Part shown: positions 1 to 5,424 of the stretch, piece after piece
Position numbering within the stretch: the stretch's first letter is position 1
Layout: each line of letters starts with the position of its first letter
NCBI GenBank assembly: GCA_028292785.1
Contig: JAQGLQ010000392.1
Coordinates: 1-5,544 of the forward strand
Length of the DNA stretch: 5,544 bases
Source of the DNA: Noviherbaspirillum sp.
Lineage (GTDB): Bacteria > Pseudomonadota > Gammaproteobacteria > Burkholderiales > Burkholderiaceae
Direction: 5' to 3'
Made by a program: the position numbers and the translations under genes
The notes under the pieces: generated by a model
The model's database searches: none
Told to the model about the DNA's origin: nothing
Seen by the model: only the letters and a program-made list of their open reading frames with translations

Positions 1-1196
1 TGCCCTTATTAAGCAGCGGGTCTGACATTGCTCACGCCCAGGCCATTGATACGGAACCTGACACCGTCGTCTATCTTGCCTTTACTTCGGGCACGACCGG
101 CAAGCCCAAAGGAGTCATGCATAGCGATAACACGCTGCTTGCCAATGCCCGCGCGCTCGCCTCGGATTGGCAATTAAACGCCCAATCGGTGATCTATACG
201 CTGAGCCCGCTGAGCCACAATCTCGGCTTCGGTGCGATGATTTCTGCCCTCGCGGTCGGTGCCGAGCTTGTCGTTCATGACCTGGAGCGCGGCAGGAGCC
301 TCGCGGAGCGCTTGCATGAAACGGGTACCACCTTCATGGTCGGCGTTCCGGTACATGCGATTGACTTACTTAAGGAACTTCGCCAGTCCGCTCCTTCTTT
401 GGTCAGCAAGGTCAAGGGCTTCCGGATTTCCGGCGCGCCTGTCCCACAAGAGGTTGCAGCCGAGTTGCTAACATACGGCGTAGTGCCGCAGAGTGGTTAT
501 GGCATGACTGAGGCGTGCTCGCACCACTACACGTTACCGCACGACGATCCGAGACTTATCATTGAAACTTCCGGGCGAGCCTGCCCCGGATATGAAGTTA
601 AGATCTTTTCGAATGAGGATCCGGAGACCGAGGCACCTGTCGGACAAATCGGCCAGATCGGCGGGCGAGGCGCAAGCCTCATGCTCGGGTATTACGATAA
701 CCAGGATGCGACTGAAGAGTCCTTCAATTCGCAAGGATGGTTCATGACTGGCGATCTTGGCTGGATGGACGAAAACGGCTATCTGCGGATCACTGGCCGT
801 AAAAAAGATGTGATCATTCGTGGCGGCCATAATATTTATCCTGCAAAAATCGAGGCGCTTGCGGGACGCCATCCCGATGTAGAGCGTGTGGCCGCAGTGC
901 CAGTGGCTGATGTAAGGATGGGTGAAAAAGTTTGCCTGGTCGTTATGCCACGTGTCGGCAAGGCGATTGAGCCAATGAATATTTTGGAGCATCTTGATAA
1001 GGAAGGGCTGTCCAAATTCGACATGCCGGAGTATTTTGTCCTCGTCACCGATATTCCACTTACCGCGAGCGGCAAGCTTCTCAAGCGTGCGCTGATTGAG
1101 CAGATCAAGGATGGTCGCGTTACACCACAATCGGTCAAATGGAGCGGGGCGACCGCGTCGGTCAAGCGACCGGCCCCGACCGAGGCAGAGTTATGA
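1..1196 (+). CDS. AMP-forming acyl-CoA synthetase (partial, 5' end outside window)
   Basis: This enzyme would activate a carboxylic acid with ATP to an acyl-adenylate and then form the CoA thioester in the cytoplasm. The reading frame is open from base 3 to the TGA at 1194-1196, giving 397 visible residues. Family members usually have about 500-550, so roughly the first quarter lies left of the window; the ATG at 117 is internal. Visible motifs in order: P-loop TSGTTGKPKG (84-113), YGMTEA (498-515), TGD of the ribose-binding motif (747-755), the hinge GRKKD followed by RGGHNIYP (795-842), and near the C-terminus TASGKLLKR with the catalytic lysine at 1074-1076. The HNLGFG segment and overall style recall the cyclohexanecarboxylate/medium-chain acyl-CoA ligase branch, but the acid substrate cannot be assigned. 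The stop codon overlaps the start of the thioesterase gene, implying translational coupling. The family is very sure; the substrate is unknown. Confidence 0.95.
   Translation, partial: PLLSSGSDIAHAQAIDTEPDTVVYLAFTSGTTGKPKGVMHSDNTLLANARALASDWQLNAQSVIYTLSPLSHNLGFGAMISALAVGAELVVHDLERGRSLAERLHETGTTFMVGVPVHAIDLLKELRQSAPSLVSKVKGFRISGAPVPQEVAAELLTYGVVPQSGYGMTEACSHHYTLPHDDPRLIIETSGRACPGYEVKIFSNEDPETEAPVGQIGQIGGRGASLMLGYYDNQDATEESFNSQGWFMTGDLGWMDENGYLRITGRKKDVIIRGGHNIYPAKIEALAGRHPDVERVAAVPVADVRMGEKVCLVVMPRVGKAIEPMNILEHLDKEGLSKFDMPEYFVLVTDIPLTASGKLLKRALIEQIKDGRVTPQSVKWSGATASVKRPAPTEAEL
1193..1196 (+). other. ATGA start/stop overlap (translational coupling)
   Basis: The ligase TGA (1194-1196) and the thioesterase ATG (1193-1195) share four bases. 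Such overlaps normally let a terminating ribosome restart on the next gene, which would keep the two proteins at linked levels. Coupling is inferred from the layout. Confidence 0.8.
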
Positions 1197-1624
1197 ATGC
1201 TGAAGCGCATTCCGATTCGGTTGGCAAAGCATTCGCGCGCCTGGAAGAGGAAATGCGGCGTCCACCTTTTCACACGGTACTCGCACCGCAAGCCCATGAG
1301 GTCAATGCGGAGACCGGCGAGGTCGTCATCCGCCTGGCATATCGACCTGAATTCAGCAGAGACCCGGTGACAGGTGGCTACCATGGAGGCGTGATTGCTT
1401 CCCTGATCGATTTGGCAGGCCACGCTGCAGTTGCCACACACATAGGCAAACCGGCGCCGACTATCGATCTTCGAATCGATTATCTCCGTTCGGCACCTGG
1501 CGTGACCCTCCTGGCACGTGCAAGAGTGCTGCGTGCGGGCCGCTCGATTGCACGTGCAGATGTCGATGTCCTCGCCGACGGCATCCTCGTGGCAGTTGGG
1601 CGCGGTACCTTCAGCACCATGTGA
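1193..1624 (+). CDS. PaaI-family hotdog acyl-CoA thioesterase
   Basis: This is a 143-residue single hotdog-domain protein expected to hydrolyse acyl-CoA thioesters in the cytoplasm, probably as a tetramer like other PaaI-type enzymes. The signature HGGVIASLIDLAGHAA begins at residue 64: H64-G-G is the usual oxyanion/CoA-site turn and D73 sits at the position of the catalytic acidic residue. The strand TIDLRIDYLRSA (about residues 90-101) is the second family hallmark. The length is typical. I chose the ATG at 1193 because it overlaps the ligase TGA (ATGA), a common coupling arrangement, and places the conserved domain at the usual distance. An in-frame ATG at 1139 would add 18 non-conserved residues inside the ligase gene. 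Beside an acyl-CoA ligase it could recycle CoA from stalled or wrong thioesters, or release a pathway product. The substrate is not predictable. Confidence 0.9.
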   Translation: MNAEAHSDSVGKAFARLEEEMRRPPFHTVLAPQAHEVNAETGEVVIRLAYRPEFSRDPVTGGYHGGVIASLIDLAGHAAVATHIGKPAPTIDLRIDYLRSAPGVTLLARARVLRAGRSIARADVDVLADGILVAVGRGTFSTM

Positions 1625-1666
1625 GAAGCGCCGGGTTCAAGGCTCCACCAATAAAACAATTCATAG

Positions 1667-1673
1667 AAAAGGA
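1667..1673 (+). promoter_or_regulatory. Ribosome binding site of the MDR oxidoreductase
   Basis: AAAAGGA lies 7 bases before the ATG at 1681. It decides the start in favour of 1681 over the in-frame ATG at 1621. Confidence 0.75.
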
Positions 1674-1680
1674 ATGCCGC

Positions 1681-2673
1681 ATGCGTGCAGTCATTGTTCG
1701 GGAGTTTGGCCCAATTGAATCGCTGGCATTTGGGGAGTTGCCAATCCCGTCGCTGGGTGCGGGAGAAGTGCGCGTCGAGGTCCGTGCTACCGCCGTCAAT
1801 TTCGTTGATCTTCTTGTGATTAGCGGCAAGTACCAATTTTTGCCGGAGACGCCGTTCGCACCCGGGAAGGGCCCGGCCGGCATAATTGTGGCAGTCGGCG
1901 AGGGAGTAAGCGATCTCAAGGTCGGCGACCGAGTCCTCGCGATGGCCGAATCAGGCGGATATGCCGAGGTGGCAGTTGTAGCGGCGAATCAATGTTATCG
2001 ACTTCCCGAATCCATGTCGTTCAACGAGGCGGCTTCCTTGTCGCTTGCATACGATACCGCCTGGTTCGCACTGCGCGAACGGGCGCGCCTGCAGGCCGGC
2101 GACACTGTGTTGGTGCTGGGCGCCACCGGTGGAGTGGGTTATGCCGCTGTGCAGCTGGCAAAGGCAATGGGTGCCAGGGTACTGGCAGGGGTATCGTCAC
2201 GGGACAAGGCGGATATGGTGCGTGCCGCCGGCGCTGACGAAATCATCGACCTGTCTGTCGATAATCTTCACGATAACCTGCGTCAGCAAGTGTACGAGGT
2301 AAATCAGGGAAGGGGGGTCGACATCGTCATCGACATGCTCGGAGACGACATTTTCGACGCCGCGTTGCGTGCCGTGGCATGGCGCGGCCGCGTGGTGGTT
2401 GTCGGATTTGCCGCTGGGCGGATTCCTTTAATCAAGGCTAATTATCTGCTCTTGAAAAACATCGAGGTAAGCGGCTTGCAGATTAGCGACTACCGAAAAA
2501 AGATGCCCGAAATGGTCGCCAGGTGTTTCGCGGAAATCTTCGCCTTCTATGAAGCTGGCGAAGTCAGGCCGGCTCCGTTCACGACGCTTCCTCTCGAGGA
2601 TTTCGCGAAAGGGCTTGGCATGGTACGTGATCGTACAGCGCGCGGTCGCGTGATCCTGAGCCAGGGGAGCTGA
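1681..2673 (+). CDS. Zinc-independent MDR oxidoreductase, NADPH:quinone oxidoreductase-like
   Basis: This 330-residue medium-chain dehydrogenase/reductase is expected to reduce a conjugated C=C or quinone using NAD(P)H in the cytoplasm. The N-terminal GroES-like domain starts MRAVIVREFGPIESL, with the family segment VNFVDLLVISGKYQF (about 39-53). The Rossmann dinucleotide motif GATGGVG is at residues 147-153, followed by AAVQLAKAMGAR. The C-terminus has the typical LPLEDFAKGL...GRVILS ending. The GHE zinc motif is absent; PGKGPAG (61-67) stands where related proteins often have PGSEVAG, so it belongs to the zinc-free quinone oxidoreductase/enoyl reductase branch. I chose the ATG at 1681 because AAAAGGA lies 7 bases upstream and family homology begins there; the in-frame ATG at 1621 adds 20 unrelated residues overlapping the thioesterase end. 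In this operon an enoyl-CoA or 2-enoate reductase role is plausible but unproven. Confidence 0.9.
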   Translation: MRAVIVREFGPIESLAFGELPIPSLGAGEVRVEVRATAVNFVDLLVISGKYQFLPETPFAPGKGPAGIIVAVGEGVSDLKVGDRVLAMAESGGYAEVAVVAANQCYRLPESMSFNEAASLSLAYDTAWFALRERARLQAGDTVLVLGATGGVGYAAVQLAKAMGARVLAGVSSRDKADMVRAAGADEIIDLSVDNLHDNLRQQVYEVNQGRGVDIVIDMLGDDIFDAALRAVAWRGRVVVVGFAAGRIPLIKANYLLLKNIEVSGLQISDYRKKMPEMVARCFAEIFAFYEAGEVRPAPFTTLPLEDFAKGLGMVRDRTARGRVILSQGS

Positions 2674-2742
2674 AAGGCAAAGCAGATTACAGCTGACCGA
2701 TGTCGGCTATGGCATAAGTCGGCGCAATCAAAATCAATAGAC

Positions 2743-2746
2743 GGAG
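2743..2746 (+). promoter_or_regulatory. Ribosome binding site of the CE4-like hydrolase
   Basis: GGAG lies 9 bases before the ATG at 2756. The rest of the 82-base gap (2674-2755) shows no clear promoter or terminator; it carries GTCGGC twice (2702-2707 and 2718-2723), which I regard as weak. Confidence 0.65.
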
Positions 2747-2755
2747 CACAACAGC

Positions 2756-3667
2756 ATGCCTAATTTGCCGTTACCTTCTCATAATCGATATCCGTATTCC
2801 ATCATTGATCAGCGCAAGGATTTCAGCTGGCCTGACGGCAAGCGGCTTGCGTTTTATGTTTGTAACAACATTGAATATTTCGCATTCGGCACCGGTCTGG
2901 GATCCGAGATCGGCATGGTTAATCCTCCGCCAAATCATCGCAGCTATGCGTGGCGTGATTACGGCAACCGGGTCGGACTGTTTCGCATACTGGACATGAT
3001 GGATGAGCTTGGGCTTCCCATTGCACACAATGTCAATTCCTTTCTGTACGAAGCCCATCCCGAAATGTTCGAGCGTATCCGCAAACGCGGAGACGAGATC
3101 ATTGGTCACGGCCGTACCAACGCCGAGCGACAGTCGTCCATGTGGGAAGCGGACGAGGCAAGGTTGATCAAGGAGGTGACCGAGACCTTGACCAGGCACG
3201 AAAGCAAGGCTCCGAAAGGGTGGCTTGGCCCGTGGCTGGCAGAGACCTACGCCACCCCTGATTTGCTGAAGGAAGCTGGTTATACCTATTTGCTGGACTG
3301 GTCCTGCGATGACCAGCCTATCTGGATGGATACTCGTTCAGGGAAAATCCTTGTCGTTCCTTATTCGTTGGAGATCAACGACTCGCCTGCGATGGTGTTC
3401 CGGCATCATTCGGCACGCGAATTCGCGGACATGATCGTCGATGAATTCGAAGAAAAGATTGAGCAATGCGAAAAGCAGGCGTTAGTATGCTCGGTCGTTT
3501 TGCATACCTTCGTAGCGGGTCAGTCGTTCCGCTTGCGTCCATTGCGTCAGGCCCTTAAGCATTGTATGGAGCACCCATTACGCGACCGCGTGTGGTTTAC
3601 CCGCCCAGGTGACATCGCGGATTACTGCTATAACGACCTGCCGAAAGATGTGCTGGCCGGGAGCTAA
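2756..3667 (+). CDS. Polysaccharide-deacetylase-fold (CE4/PuuE/cyclic-imidase-like) hydrolase
   Basis: This 303-residue protein belongs to the CE4-fold branch that includes PuuE-type allantoinase and cyclic imide hydrolase, enzymes that cleave C-N bonds in small cyclic compounds. I infer a cytoplasmic small-molecule hydrolase because there is no signal peptide or membrane segment. Visible family segments: FSWPDGKRLAFYVCNNIEYF (23-42), RDYGNRVGLFRILDMMDELG (67-86), GHGRTNAERQ (117-126), GWLGPW (155-160), LLDWSCDDQPIW (179-190), PYSLEINDS (202-210) and LHTFVAGQSFRL (249-260). Classical CE4 enzymes have an HxxxH metal pair; here it reads H118-G-R-T-N122, so one histidine is Asn. From memory this HGRTN form recurs in related proteins, so it is probably a subfamily trait and not damage. 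The start has GGAG 9 bases upstream. The amidase gene follows after 64 bases, suggesting sequential action on a cyclic imide or amide. Peptidoglycan deacetylation is an unlikely alternative. Confidence 0.88.
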   Translation: MPNLPLPSHNRYPYSIIDQRKDFSWPDGKRLAFYVCNNIEYFAFGTGLGSEIGMVNPPPNHRSYAWRDYGNRVGLFRILDMMDELGLPIAHNVNSFLYEAHPEMFERIRKRGDEIIGHGRTNAERQSSMWEADEARLIKEVTETLTRHESKAPKGWLGPWLAETYATPDLLKEAGYTYLLDWSCDDQPIWMDTRSGKILVVPYSLEINDSPAMVFRHHSAREFADMIVDEFEEKIEQCEKQALVCSVVLHTFVAGQSFRLRPLRQALKHCMEHPLRDRVWFTRPGDIADYCYNDLPKDVLAGS

Positions 3668-3670
3668 ATT

Positions 3671-3689
3671 CATCGGTTGCCAACCGGTG
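3671..3689. repeat. Intercistronic inverted repeat between CE4-like hydrolase and amidase genes
   Basis: The core CGGTTG-C-CAACCG (3674-3686) is a perfect palindrome, extended outward by two more matching pairs across one T/G mismatch that would be a G-U pair in RNA. As RNA it forms about 8 pairs with a 3-base loop, starting 4 bases after the hydrolase stop codon. No T-run follows, so it is not a canonical intrinsic terminator. It could be a transcript-stabilising hairpin, an attenuating structure or a protein-binding site. Confidence 0.55.
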
Positions 3690-3718
3690 GCGGTGCTGGC
3701 CGTAGACATCGGGTTTTG

Positions 3719-3723
3719 AAGGA
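3719..3723 (+). promoter_or_regulatory. Ribosome binding site of the amidase
   Basis: AAGGA lies 8 bases before the ATG at 3732 and supports that start. Confidence 0.7.
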
Positions 3724-3731
3724 ATCGGGGA

Positions 3732-5033
3732 ATGAGCAAATTCGAGCAACCGAAACAACTGTATCGACTGTCCGCTACGCAGATTGTGGCCGGCATCGAG
3801 GAGGGGGCATTTACCGCCGAGGCTGTCATGCGGGAATGCCTTGAGCGGATCGCCGAGCGTGATTCCCTTATCCGGGCGTGGGTCGCAGTTGATGCCGAAA
3901 AATGCCTGGACGAGGCGCGCAGGCTTGATCGGGGTCCATTCCGCGGTCCGCTGCACGGCGTGCCATTCGGTGTCAAGGATGTCATCGATACTGCCGACTT
4001 ACCGACGCAGATGGGCTCGCCGCTCTATAAGGGACACCGTACTCCATATGATGCGTCGTGTGTTGCCTTGGCCCGGAGTGCCGGCGCAATTGTCATGGGA
4101 AAAACCGCGACCGCCGAATTCGCAGGCACTGCGCCTCCGGCTACACGCAACCCGCGGAATCCGGACCATACGCCCGGAGGTTCTTCAAGTGGTTCGGGTG
4201 CCGCTGTCGCCGACTATATGGTGCCTTTGGCTTATGGCACCCAGACAGGCGGGTCGACACTGCGTCCTGCCTCGTTTTGCGGCGTTATCGGTTTCAAGCC
4301 GACCTTCGGCACCTACAATCCGGTAGGCGTCAAGCCGGCTGCGGAAAGCTTCGACACGCTTGGGTTGATTGCACGATCGATCGATGACATCGAGCTGTTC
4401 CATGCGGTGCTTGTTGGCGACAAGCCAAATTTATCATCCTTGCCTGATGTGGCGCCCCGCATCGGTGTCTGCCGGACGCATCTCTGGGACACTGCACAGC
4501 CGGAATCGGTTCATGCTATTGACGACACGATACGTAGGCTGGAGGCTGCCGGAGCATCCATCGTCAATGTGATGCCTCCTTTTGATTTCGATCAGCTGAC
4601 CTCTCATCGCGTGGTGATCAATGCCTACGAGCGGGCTCGCGGACTTGCGGCCGAATGGTTTAACGGCAGAGACTGCTTGACTCCAAACATGATCCGCACC
4701 TGCGAAGCAGGATTTGCGGTCTTGCGCGAAGAATACGTCAATTCCCTCCGTTTTGTTGAACAGTACCGCTTCTCTGTGGGAAGTTGCTTTTCCGGTATCG
4801 ATGCACTACTGACGCCTGCCGTCGCTGGCGAAGCCCCGCGTGGAATCGATTATGCCGGCGACCCCCGCTTCCAGGAGCTGTGGACCTTGCTGCATGTCCC
4901 GACCATTACGCTGCCAACTCATCGTGGTCCAAACGATTTGCCGGTTGGCGTACAGTTTGTGGCCCCTCGGTATCACGAGCCACAGTTGTTTGCAGTGGCG
5001 CGTTGGGTCGAAAATCAATTGGATCGGGGGTAG
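3732..5033 (+). CDS. Amidase-signature (AS) family amidohydrolase
   Basis: This 433-residue enzyme would hydrolyse a carboxamide to a carboxylate and ammonia (or amine) through the amidase-signature Ser-cisSer-Lys mechanism. The complete triad is visible: K82 in GVKDVID, the cis-serine S151 in the TPGGSSSGSGAAVA segment (147-160), and the nucleophile S175 in GTQTGGSTLRPASFCG (169-184). FKPTFGTY follows as in the family. Gln171 replaces the more usual Asp of GTDTGGS, a variant common in one amidase branch. The length is slightly short for the family (about 430-500), with no sign of internal truncation. There is no signal peptide and no glutamyl-tRNA amidotransferase partner gene, so a catabolic amidase is preferred over GatA. 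The start is supported by AAGGA at 3719-3723, 8 bases upstream. Its position directly after the CE4-like hydrolase suggests it acts on that enzyme's half-amide product; this is inference. Confidence 0.93.
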   Translation: MSKFEQPKQLYRLSATQIVAGIEEGAFTAEAVMRECLERIAERDSLIRAWVAVDAEKCLDEARRLDRGPFRGPLHGVPFGVKDVIDTADLPTQMGSPLYKGHRTPYDASCVALARSAGAIVMGKTATAEFAGTAPPATRNPRNPDHTPGGSSSGSGAAVADYMVPLAYGTQTGGSTLRPASFCGVIGFKPTFGTYNPVGVKPAAESFDTLGLIARSIDDIELFHAVLVGDKPNLSSLPDVAPRIGVCRTHLWDTAQPESVHAIDDTIRRLEAAGASIVNVMPPFDFDQLTSHRVVINAYERARGLAAEWFNGRDCLTPNMIRTCEAGFAVLREEYVNSLRFVEQYRFSVGSCFSGIDALLTPAVAGEAPRGIDYAGDPRFQELWTLLHVPTITLPTHRGPNDLPVGVQFVAPRYHEPQLFAVARWVENQLDRG

Positions 5034-5071
5034 CGCCCCTTGATATTCCAGTCGCCCTGATTAAAGGGGCG
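5034..5071 (+). terminator. Possible hairpin just after the amidase stop (weak terminator)
   Basis: CGCCCCTT (5034-5041) and AAGGGGCG (5064-5071) form a perfect 8-base-pair stem with a 22-base loop, beginning directly after the TAG. No T-run follows (the next bases are ATATCGG), so this is not a textbook intrinsic terminator. It could protect the mRNA 3' end or assist termination. The CCCC arm could instead pair with the GGGG at 5026-5029. Confidence 0.35.
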
Positions 5072-5151
5072 ATATCGGCTGACCTGATGCCGACCGTGCG
5101 CCCACCGTCTCGACCCCGGATGGTCACCCAAGAATCGAACGCCGCATCCAG

Positions 5152-5181
5152 TGCATTGGGCCGGCATTGCATTGGCCCGGC
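5152..5181. repeat. Two-copy tandem repeat, 16-base period, with overlapping inverted repeats
   Basis: TGCATTGGgCCGGC (5152-5165) recurs as TGCATTGGcCCGGC (5168-5181), 13 of 14 bases identical. The units also fold: GGCCGG (5159-5164) pairs with CCGGCC (5177-5182), or alternatively GGGCC (5158-5162) with GGCCC (5174-5178). No T-run follows, so a terminator is not supported. Confidence 0.55.
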
Positions 5182-5277
5182 CGCGATCGTCATTTATCCC
5201 ATGACAGCAGACACAACCAGAGGCGAAGCATAAGCGAGGCAGAAATTCCCCCATCATTCCACATCGGGTATCCTGAT

Positions 5278-5294
5278 TTATTTTTCCGAAATAA
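5278..5294. repeat. AT-rich perfect 6-5-6 inverted repeat
   Basis: TTATTT (5278-5283) and AAATAA (5289-5294) are separated by TTCCG. It sits about 130 bases upstream of the GntR start. It could be a regulator-binding palindrome, but chance is possible in AT-rich sequence. Confidence 0.4.
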
Positions 5295-5310
5295 TCTGCG
5301 TGCGACCTCG

Positions 5311-5327
5311 CGAGAAACACCTTCTCG
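5311..5327. repeat. Perfect 6-5-6 inverted repeat, candidate operator
   Basis: CGAGAA (5311-5316) and TTCTCG (5322-5327) are separated by ACACC. The size and dyad symmetry suit a dimeric winged-helix repressor, and it lies about 100 bases before the GntR start. No T-run follows, so it is not a terminator. No specific regulator can be assigned. Confidence 0.42.
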
Positions 5328-5340
5328 GAAGGGGATTGTA

Positions 5341-5369
5341 TTGCAGAAATTCAACAGATGTCTGCTAAT
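5341..5369 (+). promoter_or_regulatory. Weak candidate sigma70 promoter for the GntR gene
   Basis: TTGCAG (5341-5346) is followed after 17 bases by GCTAAT (5364-5369). The match to TTGACA/TATAAT is poor in the -35 box (3 of 6) and moderate in the -10 box (4 of 6). It lies about 55 bases before the ATG at 5425 and overlaps the second GCAGAAATTC copy and the imperfect palindrome, as an autoregulated promoter might. Confidence 0.22.
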
Positions 5370-5373
5370 AAAA

Positions 5374-5391
5374 GGCCGTGTAGCCGCGGCC
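5374..5391 (-). terminator. Possible minus-strand hairpin with T-rich tail
   Basis: GGCCG (5374-5378) and CGGCC (5387-5391) form a short 5-base-pair stem with an 8-base loop. Read on the minus strand the stem is followed by TTTTATTAG, the layout of an intrinsic terminator, but no minus-strand gene is visible that would need it. It could stop antisense transcription running leftward, or be coincidental. Confidence 0.2.
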
Positions 5392-5424
5392 GAGAGTGTC
5401 CGATAACCCGCACGACTTATTCAT

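Larger units (their letters stand above)
5239..5352 (+). repeat. Pair of 10-base direct repeats (GCAGAAATTC)
   Basis: GCAGAAATTC occurs at 5239-5248 and again at 5343-5352, 104 bases apart. The second copy sits within an imperfect palindrome, TGcaGAAaTTCaaCA (5342-5356). An exact 10-base repeat within 391 bases is only mildly unexpected by chance, so the functional reading is tentative. Confidence 0.4.
5034..5424. other. 391-base intergenic spacer upstream of the GntR gene
   Basis: No convincing coding sequence is present; the short frames here have unconvincing composition, no family motif and no ribosome binding site. The first half is GC-rich and holds a hairpin and a 16-base-period tandem repeat. 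The second half is more AT-rich and holds two perfect 6-5-6 inverted repeats plus a 10-base direct repeat. The organisation fits a regulatory region for the GntR gene and possibly the 3' end of the amidase operon. No strong sigma70 promoter could be picked with confidence. Confidence 0.6.

Noticed and set aside
534..1130. Minus-strand open frame of 198 codons
   Set aside because: It lies antisense within the acyl-CoA ligase gene, whose frame carries all the expected motifs. The minus-strand product has no recognisable family features.
1139..1192. Upstream in-frame ATG for the thioesterase
   Set aside because: It would add 18 non-conserved residues deep inside the ligase gene. The ATGA overlap start at 1193 is the better choice.
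836..1441. Minus-strand open frame of 201 codons across the ligase/thioesterase junction
   Set aside because: It overlaps two well-supported + strand genes and its translation shows no domain motif; it is a GC-driven shadow.
1621..1680. Upstream in-frame ATG for the MDR oxidoreductase
   Set aside because: It overlaps the thioesterase end and adds 20 residues before the usual family N-terminus. The ATG at 1681 has a good ribosome binding site.
2756..3667. Peptidoglycan or chitin deacetylase function for the CE4-fold protein
   Set aside because: There is no signal peptide or membrane anchor, the HxxxH motif is altered, and the neighbours are small-molecule catabolic enzymes.
3671..3689. Intrinsic terminator between the hydrolase and amidase genes
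   Set aside because: The hairpin is good but no T-run follows, and the next gene has its own ribosome binding site 30 bases on. It is kept only as an inverted repeat.
3732..5033. GatA subunit of glutamyl-tRNA amidotransferase
   Set aside because: No gatB or gatC neighbour is visible, and the GTQTGGS variant with a catabolic context fits a stand-alone amidase better.
5015..5320. Minus-strand 101-codon frame with several cysteines in the spacer
   Set aside because: The Cys cluster does not form a recognisable metal-binding pattern, there is no clear ribosome binding site, and the frame overlaps the amidase end. It is treated as non-coding.
5167..5406. Plus-strand 79-codon frame in the spacer
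   Set aside because: It has no Shine-Dalgarno and no family resemblance, and it spans the palindromes and direct repeat. Its Arg/Ser-rich composition suggests a chance frame.
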